From Ehretia macrophylla (Eukaryota; Streptophyta; Magnoliopsida; Boraginales; Ehretiaceae), in the NCBI GenBank assembly GCA_037974665.1, contig CM075765.1, positions 19,233,648 through 19,297,647 of the forward strand: a stretch of 64,000 nt of DNA, read 5' to 3'. The translations under genes were made by a program, and so were the position numbers. The notes beneath the pieces are model-generated. The model did no database searches and was not told where the DNA came from. It saw only the letters and a list, made by a program, of their open reading frames with translations. Positions within the stretch are counted from its first letter, which is position 1. The number at the start of each line of letters is the position of its first letter. This document shows, in pieces, positions 11,940-22,585 of this stretch.

Positions 11940-12084
11940 TCCGAGGTCCAAGGACCTCGGACAAGTGATGTCCGAGGTCCAAGACCTCGGACACGTGCCG
12001 TCCGAGGTCCAGGGACCTCGAACACACTGTTCCGAGGTCTACGGACCTCGGACGTTTATTTTCCGAGGTCCTGTAGACCTCGGA
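11940..12084. repeat. Hairpin array, five units, 30-bp period, in the gypsy 1 5' LTR
   Basis: Five consecutive inverted repeats of the type TCCGAGGTCC-NN-GGACCTCGGA, with starts about 30 bp apart (11,940, 11,971, 12,001, 12,031 and 12,062). Spacers are 7-9 bp and differ (AAGTGATG, CACGTGCCG and others). Arms are almost perfect; loops are 0-3 nt. The array lies about 450 bp upstream of the LTR TATA box. Confidence 0.92.
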
Positions 12085-12132
12085 CGGATTTTCAGAGGCA
12101 AGTTCGAGTTTCCGGACTCTGATCGTCGTGGG

Positions 12133-12391
12133 CGGAGAGACTCTTTTTAGGGCCAAGCAAGGTAGGGCTGTCTGAGTTACCTTTTTTGTACTGGTATATT
12201 TTATTCCATAAATCCACAGCTAACCTCCCACTAAACCATCTAAACAATTGCCCACTGGCCCCCGGAGAGACTCTTTTTGGGGCCAAGCAAGGTAGGGCTG
12301 TCTGAGTTACCTTTTTTGTACTGGTATGTTTTATTCCATAAATCCACAGCTAACCTCCCACTAAACCATCTAAACAATTGCCTACTGGCCC
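12133..12391. repeat. 130-bp tandem duplication restricted to the gypsy 1 5' LTR
   Basis: Units 12,133-12,262 and 12,263-12,391 begin CGGAGAGACTCTTTTT and end after CTACTGGCC or CCACTGGCC. The 3' LTR has this segment once (from 22,112), so the duplication arose during or after integration. Confidence 0.9.
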
Positions 12392-12526
12392 TTTAATAAT
12401 CCACACATGTTTATAATGATGATCCACTACTGCACCTTTAATCTTTTGACTCAGCTGCAATGATAACATCTCCTTTGTGACTCAGCAACCATGTGACTTG
12501 TCTTTTAACTCATAAGTCAAGATGCC

Positions 12527-12533
12527 TATAAAA
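12527..12533 (+). promoter_or_regulatory. Gypsy 1 LTR TATA box
   Basis: TATAAAA within GCCTATAAAAGGCAGG, identical in the 3' LTR at 22,376-22,382. Likely core promoter for the sense genomic RNA. Confidence 0.75.
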
Positions 12534-12739
12534 GGCAGGAGATTCAGCAAGGAAGGCAGGTACATCTGATACTCACACTTATACACATATATGCATTTCC
12601 TTCTCTGCAAAAGCAGGAAGCTAACTTAAGTATCGGAGTGCTAATACGGGCTAGGCCCGTCAAGCTCTCTTTGTTTTGCAGACATAGAGGCGGAGCGTGA
12701 AGACCACTTGCGACACGTCATTTTTCTACCTTAACAGGT

Positions 12740-12757
12740 TGGCGCCCACCGTGGGGC
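12740..12757 (+). other. Gypsy 1 primer-binding site
   Basis: TGGCGCCCACCGTGGGGC starts three bases after the 5' LTR end, the expected place for tRNA priming of minus-strand DNA. The TGGCGCC start is typical of plant gypsy elements. I did not assign the tRNA. Confidence 0.8.
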
Positions 12758-12797
12758 CGATTCTAAATCCCCCACTGAGATTTCACAAGATCACACC

Positions 12798-15700
12798 ATG
12801 GTGACTACCCGTAGTCATAATGTTGCAAGCATACATGAAGAAGAGGCTGTAGAGCAGCCAAATGTGCAGTTCTGTCCCGGAGAGCCCTCCAACCTCGGAC
12901 AGACTGATCTACCGCCTCCAAGGGTGGAAATACCTACAGGAAACCATCCACCATACACCAATCCATACACAAATCTATACCCAAGCTACCTGCCTGCATA
13001 CCCGCAAAACTATTCGCAAGGACCTACTTAGTACCCAGGGTGGCAGTATCCCACTGCTACAACGCAAGCTCCACAAACTAACCAGCCAGTAGATCTTGGG
13101 TATATCCTACAAACCCTGGAGGAGTTGAAAAAAACTATTAATAACCCGATACCTCAGCCAGCACAACACTTCTCAGAAAACCAACCGCGTCAAGCATCGC
13201 AGTAAAGTCCCACACACCAAAAAACCTAACTAACCAAAAGCGCCGCCAACCCAAGAGAATCTGTGCAGCAGATTCATACTGGGAGGCAACACAGAAAGGC
13301 AATAAACTCCACCGGATCTTCACAGGGCTCAGATACAGCAGAATGAGGCCCATCTCGGAGTGGCCAAAGAGAAGGTACTACTTGTACTGTCTCGGTAGCA
13401 GGAGCTTTTAGGGGCCCAAACCCATTCAATCGTACTATCAACGAAGTTCCAAATCCCGTGCGATACAAATTGCCATATTTGCCCACCTATGATGGGCATG
13501 GGGACCCCAAAGATCACTTGGCAGTTTTCAGACACAAGATGGAGTTCACGGAGTTGCCATAGGCCTGGGTGTGTAAGGCTTTTGCAGGAACATTGGTGGA
13601 GGCGGCTAGAGTGTGGTACGATGAATTGAAAAAAGGATCGATCAATTCTTACTCACAGCTGACAGAATTGTTTGTAGGAAGATTTTCTTCGGCTATCAAG
13701 CCGACACGTCATACCACCTCGTTGCTCGGTCTAAAGCAAAGAAAGGGAGAAACCCTCCGGCAGTATGCAACCCGTTTTAATGAGGCTACCCTGCAATGTA
13801 CGCAATTTGATCAGAAATTTGCGATACAGGCGTTCACGAAAGGGGTAACAAATGAGTTGCTCCAAGCTTCTCTAGCTAAAAAGACTCCACAAAATATGAC
13901 AGAATTAATGACCAGGGTAGAGAAGTATATCAAAGTAGAAGAGGTGGCAATGGCAGAGAAGGAGGAAGACCCTAGGAGAAAAGGGCAGAGCAGTCAAGCT
14001 CATATAACCCAGAAAGAAAGAAAGACTGAGGAGGGCCGACAAGAGCAGAGGGGAAGGGAAAGAAGAGAGCCACCTAGATGGCGGGGGTTCAACAACTATA
14101 CTCCTTTGATAAAACCCAGATCTCAGATATTGGCTGAGATTCGAACGCGGATGAACCTTCCAGATCCGCCGAAGATGAAAACGGAAAAGGAGCGCCGTAA
14201 GGGCAAAGGGCAATATTGCAGGTATCACAAAGATTTTGGGCACGATACTGAGGCCTGCAGGAATTTGAAAGATGAGATTGAAGCCCTAATCAAGCGTGGG
14301 CACCTGCAAGCCTACGTCAGGAGGGACAACCAGGAAGGGAGACAGAGGGAGAGAAGCCTGAGACACGCTCAAGTAACATGTGCTCAGGTGGAGGTTGATA
14401 TGATAACAGGAGGTATGGCCTCAGGGGGGGAAAACCTTCAGGCCAGAAAGGGTTACCGCAGAGCAGGTCGCGGAGATCCCCCGATGAAGAGACCAAGGGT
14501 GGAAGAAGATATCACCTTTGGAGATGAAGATTTGAATGGTCTAGTATTACCCCATGATGACCCACTGGTGATTGCAGCGGACATCGCTGGGATTGTGGTG
14601 CGTAAGATCATGATTGATATAGGAAGCTCGACGGAGGTCCTTTTCCTAAGCACATATGAGAAGATGGGGTTGAAAAGAGAACACTTGAGGATGATGAAGG
14701 GAACCTTATCAGGTTTCAATGGCAGAGAGGTAAGGCCCGAGGGTATGATAACACTAAAGATGATCCTCGGGCGAAATGAACAGAGCCGTAGTGAGATGCT
14801 CGATTTCATTGTGGTAGATTGTGAATCACCATACAATGGGATATTAGGGAGAATAGCATTGGGAAAATTCAGAGCAGTGGTGTCCACTTATCACCTGGCC
14901 ATGAAGTTCCCGTCTGAGGGTGGAATAGTGACGGTTAGAGGTGACCAGAGAAGAGCCCAGGAGTGCTACGCAGCTTGTCTGAGGCTGCAAAAAGAGGAGG
15001 GGGAATTAATTGAAATCCCGGAGAAGAAGGTTAAAAAGGGACACGAGCTGAAGAAAGCAGAACCCGCGGAAGAATTGCAGAAAGTGGAACTAACAACTGG
15101 AAAGGAGGTTCAGCTCGGAACAGAGCTTCCTCAAAACCTGGCTGAAGGTAGAACTCATTTCCTATCTTGTAATAAAGATGTATTTGCTTGGTCTGTACAT
15201 GATATGACAGGAATAGACCCACAAATAGCCATGCATCAGCTAAACGTAGATCCAGCATTCAGGCCGGTAAAGCAGAAAAGGCGGGTCTTCTATGCAGAAA
15301 AAAATCAAGCAGTCAGAGAAGAAGTAAGTAAATTGTTGAGGGCTGGGCATATACGAGGTGATGGTTCCAAAGGCATCCGGGGCTTGGAGGATGTGTATAG
15401 ACTTTACATATTTGAACAGGAGCTGCCCGAAAGACTGCTACCCATTGCCTAGGATAGATCAAATGGTGGATGCTACCTCAGGTTTCGAGATGCTGTCATT
15501 CATGGATGCCTTCAAAGGGTACAACCAGATTAAGATGGCACCAGGAGATGAGGAGAAGACCGCGTTCATAACAGACCGAGGGGTATTTTGCTACATGGTA
15601 ATGCCATTCAGTTTGAAGAACGCAGGAGCTTGTTACCAGCGCATGATGGACAAGGTTTTCAAGGAGCAGTTAGGGCGAAATATGGAGGTGTATGTTGATG

Positions 15701-18222
15701 ACATATTGGTGAAAAGTAAGAAGGCAGAGACTCACATCGAGGATCTGTCCGAGGCATTCTCGATAATGAGGAAAGTCGGCATCAAACTGAATCCTGAGAA
15801 ATGTGCTTTTGGGGTTCAGGCAGGAAAATTTTTGGGATTCATGGTTACTCGAAGAGGCATCGAAGCTAATCCAGAAAAGGTGCAAGCCATTTTGGACCTC
15901 GAGCCACCCAGAAGTGTTAAGGATGTTCAGAAATTGACGGGAAAGATAGCAGCCTTAAGCAGATTCATGGCTAGGTCAGCAGACAGGTGTGCTCCTCTGT
16001 TCAAAATCCTGCGTAAACCAAATAATTTTCAGTGGACGGTGGAATGTCAAGAAGCTTTTGAAAAGTTGAAGGAGTACCTAAGCTCGGCACCTTTGATGTC
16101 CAGACCAGAACCCAGTGAGACTTTGTACGTATATCTGGCAGTATCCCCAGTAGCTGTAGCGGCAGCACTAGTACGACAGGATGGAAAACAGCAGAGGCCA
16201 GTTTACTATATCAGCCAAATACTTAAAGGAGCTGAGCTGAGGTATCCTCCTGTAGAGCGAATGACATTAGCTCTACTGGTGGCCTCAAGAAAGCTTAGAC
16301 ATTACTTTGAGGCACATCCCATATGTGTTATGACAGACATGCCGTTTAAACAAAGGCTGCAAAAACCAGAGGCATCAGGAAGGCTCTTAAAGTGGTCTGT
16401 GGAGTTGAGCCAATTTGACATCACATTCAGACCAAGGACTGCGATAAAAGCTCAAGCTGTGGCAGATTTCATTGTGGAATTCACAGGAGAGCCATCTGCG
16501 GCTAATCCAAGGCAGTGGAAGATTTGGGTAGATGGAGCCTCAGGAAAAAGCAGCAGCGGAGCTGGAGTCATACTTCAGGATCCAGATGGCGGCGAGTTGC
16601 AGTTCGCTTTGAAGTTCCGCTTCTCAGCCTCAAATAATGAGGCTGAATATGAAGCCCTCATTGCAGGTATTAAAACAGCTCAGGCGATGGGGGCTGATAC
16701 AATAGAAGCTCACACGGACTCACAATTGGTGGCAAGCCAAATAGAAGGAGAGTACGAAGCCAAAGATGAAACCATGGCGGCCTACTTAGCCAAAGTAAAA
16801 AGTGTAGTGGCAGGGTTGAATCGATTCACAATCAGCCATATACCACGGACGGAGAACGAAAAAGCAGATGTTCTCTTGAAGCTTGCAGTAGGAGTAACGA
16901 GGCCAATAACGATAGAGGTGGATGAGGTTTTCTAGCCAAGCATAGTCCGGGAGTGCAAGGAGGTAGCCCAGGTGGAGCACAGTGAGTCATGGATGCTGCC
17001 TATGGTCGATTTTCTTGAAAAGGGGATCTTACTGGAAAATAGTGAAGATGCAAGAAAGGTGAAGAACCGAGCTCCAAAATATGTAATGCTCGAAAAGCAA
17101 CTGTATCGAAAATCATTTACTTGGCCCATGCTGAAGTGTGTAGACAAAGGTGAGGGCGATTATATACTCAGGGAAATGCACGAGGGGATTTGCGGTAATC
17201 ACATAGGCCACAGAGCTTTGGCTCGAAAGATATTGAGATATGGGTATTTCTGGCCAACCCTGAATGAGGACGCTCGGCGCTTGGTGCAAAAATGCGATAC
17301 ATGCCAGAGATTCTCAAGAATCCCACGACAACCTGCAGTGGAGTTGACTGTGATGGTAAGCCCCTGCCCATTCGCTTAGTGGGGTCTGGATATATTAGGA
17401 CCTTTCCCAATGAGCACAGGTCAGAGGGTCAAATGTTTTGTGATGGTAGATTATTTTACCAAGTGGGTGGAAGCCGAGCCCGTCTCCAAGACTACAGATA
17501 GGAATGCTTGAAATTTTGTGTGGAAACATGTCGTATGCAGATTTGGAATTCCAAGAGTGGTAGTTACAGATCACGGGACCCAGTTCGATTGCCACTATTT
17601 TAGGAAACAGTGCTCGGAGTTAGGCATTTCCCTTAGATTTGCTTCTGTAGCACATCCGCAAACCAATGGCCAAGTAGTGAACGCTAACAGATCTATTTTG
17701 CAGGGTCTGAAAAAGAAGCTGGTAGCAGCCAAAGGCCTCTCGGCCGAAGTTTTGCCAGAAGTGCTATGGGGACACAGAACAACGCCAAACGAGTCGACAG
17801 GCGAAACCCCTTTCAGCCTAACATTCGGGGTAGATGCTGTCCTACCTGTAGAAATTGGCTCGACAAGCCAAAGAGTCGCTGAGTATGAAGAAGAAGTTAA
17901 TAACCAGGCCCTGCGAGAAGACCTGGATTTGGTGGAAGAATTCAGAGAGAAAGCTAGAATAAAGATGCTCGAAGGCAAGAGGGCTATGGCCAGGAATTTC
18001 AAAAAGAAAGTAAGGAACAGAGAACTTAGAGAAGGGGATCTAGTCCTCAGAAGAGCAGTCTTCAAACCTGATTCAAATCAGGGAAAACTCGGACCAAATT
18101 GGGAAGGCCCGTACACGATAATTAAAGAGGTCAAACCCGAAACTTACAGACTCAGAGACCTCGATGGCAAGGAGCTAAGAAATGCATGGCATGTAGAGCA
18201 TCTAAGAAAATATTGCATGTAA
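12798..18222 (+). pseudogene. Gypsy 1 gag-pol (broken)
   Basis: Gag starts at ATG 12,798 (MVTTRSHNVASIHEEE). It has stops near 13,029, 13,203 and 13,560, then a retrotransposon Gag domain (ARVWYDEL...YSQLTELFVGRF) and a CCHC-like knuckle YCRYHKDFGHDTEACRNL (about 14,210-14,265). The protease has IDIGSS where DTGSS is expected (about 14,610-14,630), losing the active-site threonine. RT is split near 15,345-15,355 by a deletion of roughly 30 bp that shifts frame, then continues with YVDDILVKS (about 15,690-15,717). RNase H starts at WVDGASGKSSSGAG; there is a stop at 16,935. The integrase zinc region HEGICGNHIGHRALAR (17,180-17,225) is followed by stops near 17,380 and 17,503, and then a core with VTDHGTQFD. 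The reading ends at 18,222. Not functional as written. Confidence 0.92.
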
Positions 18223-18596
18223 TCATTTTTCTTGAATATTTAAGTACTATTTATGATTATGTCCTTTTTTTTCCACCCAAAGTTTCCATTAGTGATGGTA
18301 GAAAAAGAAAGTCAAGTCCCAATAAAGGGAAGCCGAGGATTAAGGCAAAGGGACACGACTCCCAAGATCTAGACCAAGGGGCATGATCCCCGAGGTCCAA
18401 GGCTGGGGGCACGACCCCCACCCAAAGCCATCAAATTATCCTTCAATCAGATAAAGAGTTTTGAAAAGGCATGACCTAACAAAACTGAGTACGAAAAAAG
18501 GAAACGATAAATCAACAAAAAGAAAAACTATTTTCATTAAAGACGAAAGTCTTCATTACAAAAGACAAAAAAATAATGCTTTAAATACAATGCCTA
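18223..18596. other. Spacer between convergent pol and antisense gene in gypsy 1
   Basis: 374 bp without a gene. It carries short imperfect repeats around GGGCACGACCCCC and CCGAGGTCCAAGG near 18,380-18,425; the latter echoes the LTR hairpin word. Both genes end here, so polyadenylation signals for either strand may lie within it; none is clear. Confidence 0.5.
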
Positions 18597-21103
18597 TCAC
18601 TCATCCTCAGAGCTCGAAGAGTCATCAAAAAGCACATTCTCCCTAAAAGTTAAACCATGCCTTTTGGCATAACGATCAAGCTTCTTTTGAAGCGCAGCAG
18701 TGACGTCATCCGTGGTATCAGCAACAGATTGAGCATAAAGACTCTTCAAACCATCCTTGTACCCCTGCCCATAACAGAAATCCTCTACTGCCTGTTCCTT
18801 TATATCCTCTAGAGAAGCTTGCAGATCTCTGAATTGAATTTCCACGGAACCACGAGCTGTCTGTGATACCTCTAACTCAGACTGAAGTCTCTCATACTCA
18901 GACTGAAGCCTCTTATACTCAGACCGAAGCCTCTTACACTCAGCCTTGGCCTCCTCTTGAGCCCTCAGGGAGGCCATCCAGTCAGTCCGAAGTTGGCGAC
19001 TCTCAGAAGTTGCTGAAGCAGCCTCTTCTCGAGCTATTCTAGTTGTCTCGTGAGTGGCAATAAGCTCGGCCTGGATTGTAGCCTCCGAGCTCCTAGAACG
19101 CTCCTCAAATTCCTTAAAAGCAGCCTCAGCCCCAGTAAGTCGCTGCTCATATTGTTCCACAAAGCGGTAGGCCACGCTGAGACCCACGGACATCTGTGAC
19201 AATCAAAGCAACGTCAGAAAAGCGCAACTCAGATAAAAATAAAAATAAAAAAAATAAAAAAGGGGTACCTTGTGGCGGGCCTTTTCGAAAGCCTCTTGAG
19301 CAATGAAGTGTAACTGATCCCTCGGAAGATCATCCAGGGAACTCACCACAGTATCAGGATCCTCAGGAACAAGGGGAGACCTTGGACGAGGCTGGGTCGA
19401 GCCCTCAGAAGCAGGTCGAGATCTCGGACGAAGCGGGTCAGAAGATCTGGCAATAGAAAGAGGTACGTCCTTAACCAAACCACTGCCCTCGGGCATGACA
19501 CCAAGCACCTCTCCATAAGAGGGATTTTTATGAACAGCGGCAACCTCTTTAAAGGCTTCAAATCTTCGAGCATTGCTTTCAGGAGTAGGCAAAGAGAAAT
19601 CCTGCAAGACAAAGGGCTCAATCGGAGTGTACTCAGATGAACTATCTGACTGAATTACTTTTCTTCGTGGCCGAGCAACCCTCTTTAGTTTTTTGCTGGG
19701 ACCACCTTTAACCTTCTTCTTTTCAGCTCGTTTAGCAGCATGGGCTCTTTGTGCCTCAACTCGGGATTCCTGAGCAACCGCTTTAACCAGATCGAGTCTA
19801 CCAGCTCTGGTGGTTCGAGCCTCGAAAGCGCCAAGAGGCATTTGTTGCTGAGCCTCTAGGATAGCGGTACCTGCAACGGCAAAATAAAGAGTCAGCTATG
19901 CAAAAAGAGAAGCTTAAAAATACATGTACGAAAATTTTAATTACCTTCATGGATCAGAACATCAGCCTGGAACCCAGTAACTGGAGAAGATGAAACCACA
20001 GCAACAGGGCATCCATGTAATGGAGAGTGAGTAGCAACCGAATGTCCTACCTCGGCATTAACACACCTCAACTGACCATAAATGCCGGAGGCTAGAATAG
20101 CTTCACGTGTTAAATAGAGGACACCGCGCACAGGCCGAGCTCGACGAAGAATGTAAGAAGTCATAAGTCTCTCGGCTGGGGTCAGGAGAGGAGGCTCACG
20201 ATAAGCATCAAGCTCAGTGCGTGGTAAATGCCTGAAAAGTTTTCTGACTGGGCATTTGAAAGGATGAGTGACGAATACAAACTTGTTGTGCCATCCTCGG
20301 TTGCTAGAAGGTCAATTTAAAAATAAATGATGACTGGGCCTAGTAGAGAAGGAGTATACACCGAAATTATTAGGGTCATGAATCAATTGATGAAATTGTT
20401 GGAAGAGATTAAGGCTCGGAGTAAGACCAAGCGACTTGACCCAAACATAATAACCTACTACCTCCCTCCAGCCGTTAGGAGCAAGTTGACAAGGAGCAAT
20501 GTCAAAGAAATTAAAGATGTGAACGATAAAGGCAGGGAGAGGAAGATGGAGAAACTGAAGAGCGAGATAGGGTAAGGCCACTTCCCCTACCCCGGGTCGA
20601 TATGCCACATCCTTATGGCGAGGAATTCTAATTTCGTAATCATGCGGAAAGACACCTTCGTTGCAAAGCTCGCGCAATTCGGCTTCGCCAAAGGTACAGT
20701 TGTAATACAAGGCAAAAAAATCCGTTTGGGCGTCTGGGTCAAGATCAGGTGTTACGGCCCTAGAAGGAGGATGAGAAGGCTCGGGTATCTCAGGAATCAT
20801 CTCTAGAGTAATGTGAGGAAGAAAAGGATTCGGATCACATTGAGGGATGGTTTGAGAAGTTTCGGACTCAGTAGGATTAGAAGGACTAGATTCCGAAGGC
20901 CCGACTTCATCAGTCCTAACAGACCTAAGTGGTCGAGCGGGAACAGGAACCCCAAGGGGTGGAGGTGAAAAAGATGGGGGAATAGCTAAGACTAAAGGGT
21001 CAGTATGAGTAACCCCCTGAAGACCGAGGCCTTGAGTCGCAGCGGGGAGAGCAACAGTAACCTCCATAGTTTTCGAAGAAGAAATCGAAGAGGAAGACGC
21101 CAT
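18597..21103 (-). pseudogene. Antisense gene of gypsy 1: gypsy-type transposase-like domain plus coiled coil, 3 exons
   Basis: Opposite strand to gag-pol. Proposed exons are 21,103-19,945, 19,870-19,269 and 19,193-18,597. The introns (74 and 75 bp) have GT/AG ends (GAAG|GTAATT to TTGCAG|GTACC, and CACAAG|GTACC to GTCACAG|ATG), and the join stays in frame for about 785 residues. Start is ATG 21,103 (MASSSSISSSKTMEV). A serine/proline-rich N-terminus is followed by a block near residues 175-250 (YLALQFLHLPLPAFIVHIF, then LAPNGWREVVGYYVW) resembling the plant domain named putative gypsy-type transposase. The third exon is a long coiled coil with repeats such as RLRSEYKRLQSEYERLQSE and an acidic tail DDSSSSEDE. 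One TGA at 20,312-20,314 (codon 264) interrupts exon 1; the next element's homologue has tryptophan nearby. Function unknown; the transposase label is historical. Confidence 0.78.
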
Positions 21104-21174
21104 AAAATTATATATATATGAATGATGAATGTAAAAAGAGGTCAAATGGTAGAGGATAGGGTACCGGGGAGTCC

Positions 21175-21425
21175 GATGTGGTTGGCGTCGACGAGGTGGT
21201 GGTGCCGAGGTGTTGGTGGCGGTGCCAAGGTGGTTGGTGTCGACAAGGTGGTGGTGCCGAGGTGGTTGGCATCGACGAGGTGTTGGTAGCAGTGCCGAGG
21301 TGGTGGTGCCGAGGTGTTGGTGGTGGCGCCGAGGTGGTTCGCGTTGACAAGGTGGCGATGCCGAGGTATTGGCGGCGGCACCGAGGTGGTTGGCGTTGAC
21401 GAGGTATTGGCGTCGAGGTGTTGTA
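21175..21425. repeat. Minisatellite upstream of the antisense gene in gypsy 1
   Basis: Irregular tandem units of about 15-33 bp built from GTGCCGAGGTGGTTGGC and GTCGACGAGGTG, about 250 bp in all. It lies 70 bp upstream of the antisense ATG, in its likely 5' leader or promoter. On the minus strand it reads as proline, threonine and histidine-rich codons, but I see no reason to call it coding. Confidence 0.8.
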
Positions 21426-21806
21426 CCGAGAATAATAAAACTAGCTCGAGGTGTATGAGCCTTGGAGAGAGGGAGATGAGAGAATGAGAGAGATGAGTAT
21501 TTGAAAATAAGGTGAAGTGCTTGAATGTTGGAAAGGGGTATTTATAGGAGTAAATGGGAGGGAAACCAAGAGTTTCAAATTTGAAAATGGGAGGGAAAAC
21601 CAAGAGTTTCAAATCCTCACCATTAATTCAAAATCCATTGCAACAGATCTTGACAAGTGACAAGACAACATTAATGGTAGTAGGTGGCAAATTGCACAAA
21701 TGACAAGGTGATTTTAGAATGATTTGTCGACTAGGTTCGACGTTGCCATGGCATCATAATCAGTTCTCGAACCTATTTAATAGCTCCAAGAACTGAGGGG
21801 GCATCA
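21426..21806 (+). other. Gypsy 1 3' non-coding region and polypurine tract
   Basis: No gene. It contains two copies of a GGGAGGGAAANCCAAGAG unit near 21,557-21,610. The stretch AACTGAGGGGGCATCA immediately before the 3' LTR is the probable polypurine tract for plus-strand priming. Confidence 0.6.
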
Positions 21807-22585
21807 TGATATGTATAAAATCCCTAAGCTCTTACAAAATTGCAAATCGACCCCTCGTTCAGAAAAGGGTGTCTTCATCGTGGCAACGTCCGAGGTCCAA
21901 GGACCTCGGACAGCTGCGTCCGAGATCCAAGGACCTCGGACAAGTGATGTCCGAGGTCCAAGACCTCGAACACGTGACGTCCGAGGTCCAGGGACCTCGG
22001 ACACACTGTTCCGAGGTCTACGGACCTCGGACGTTTATTTTCCGAGGTCCTGTAGACCTCGGACTGATTTTCAGAGGCAAGTTCGAGTTTTCGAACTCTG
22101 ATCGTCGTGGGCGGAGAGACTCTTTTTGGGGCCAAGCAAGGTAGGGTTGTCTGAGTTACTTTTTTTGTACTGGTATGTTTTATTCCATAAATCCACAGCT
22201 AACCTCCCACTAAACCATCTAAACAATTGCCTACTGGCCCTTTAATAATCCACACATGTTTATAATGATGATCCACTACTGCACCTTTAATCTTTTGACT
22301 CAGCTGCAATGATAACATCTCCTTTGTGACTCAGCAACCATGTGACTTGTCTTTTAACTCATAAGTCAAGATGCCTATAAAAGGCAGGAGATTCAGCAAG
22401 GAAGGCAGGTACATCTGATACTCACACTTATACACATATATGCATTTCCTTCTCTGCAAAAGCAGGAAGCTAACTTAAGCATCGGAGTGCTAATACGGGC
22501 TAGGCCCGTCAAGCTCTCTTTGTTTTGCAGACATAGTGGCGGAGCGTGAAGACCACTTGCGACACGTCATTTTTCTACCTTAACA
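21807..22585 (+). repeat. Gypsy 1 3' LTR
   Basis: 779 bp, TGATATG...TTAACA, with a six-unit hairpin array (21,889-22,063), a single copy of the 130-bp segment and a TATA box at 22,376-22,382. Apart from the repeat differences it is close to the 5' LTR by eye, suggesting a younger insertion than the copia element. Confidence 0.92.
21889..22063. repeat. Hairpin array, six units, in the gypsy 1 3' LTR
   Basis: Same 30-bp-period TCCGAGGTCC/GGACCTCGGA hairpins as in the 5' LTR, with one extra unit (second, TCCGAGATCCAAGGACC). Confidence 0.92.

Larger units (their letters stand above)
11858..12736 (+). repeat. Gypsy 1 5' LTR
   Basis: TGATATG...TTAACA. It contains a five-unit hairpin array (11,940-12,084), a 130-bp tandem duplication (12,133-12,262 and 12,263-12,391, with three differences seen between units) and a TATA box TATAAAA at 12,527-12,533. 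The start of element RNA would fall about 30 bp later. Confidence 0.92.
11858..22585 (+). mobile_element. Ty3/gypsy LTR retrotransposon 1 (Tat-like) with antisense gene
   Basis: A 10.7-kb element with a perfect 5-bp target duplication ATAAT (11,853-11,857 and 22,586-22,590). It is inserted in the copy A intron opposite to the kinase gene. The 5' LTR is 11,858-12,736 (879 bp) and the 3' LTR 21,807-22,585 (779 bp). The 100-bp difference is explained by a 130-bp tandem duplication present only in the 5' LTR minus one 30-bp hairpin unit present only in the 3' LTR. The primer site is TGGCGCCCACCGTGGGGC (12,740-12,757), and a purine tract AACTGAGGGGGC precedes the 3' LTR. Gag-pol is in gypsy order (RT, RNase H, integrase). 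An antisense gene lies between pol and the 3' LTR, as known for some Tat-lineage elements. Gag-pol is broken. Confidence 0.95.

Noticed and set aside
11940-12084. Regular repeat-spacer pattern that superficially resembles a CRISPR array
   Set aside because: Repeats are self-complementary hairpins with 7-9 bp spacers inside an LTR of a plant retrotransposon, duplicated in the other LTR; no cas genes and a eukaryotic context.
12798-18222. Possible endogenous pararetrovirus because of YVDD polymerase and RNase H
   Set aside because: LTRs, target duplications, primer site, purine tract and an integrase identify gypsy retrotransposons; there is no movement or coat protein.
21108-21612. Minus-strand proline/threonine/histidine-repeat frame upstream of the gypsy 1 antisense gene
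   Set aside because: It merely translates the minisatellite; the antisense protein's ATG at 21,103 is in a better context and has a homologue.
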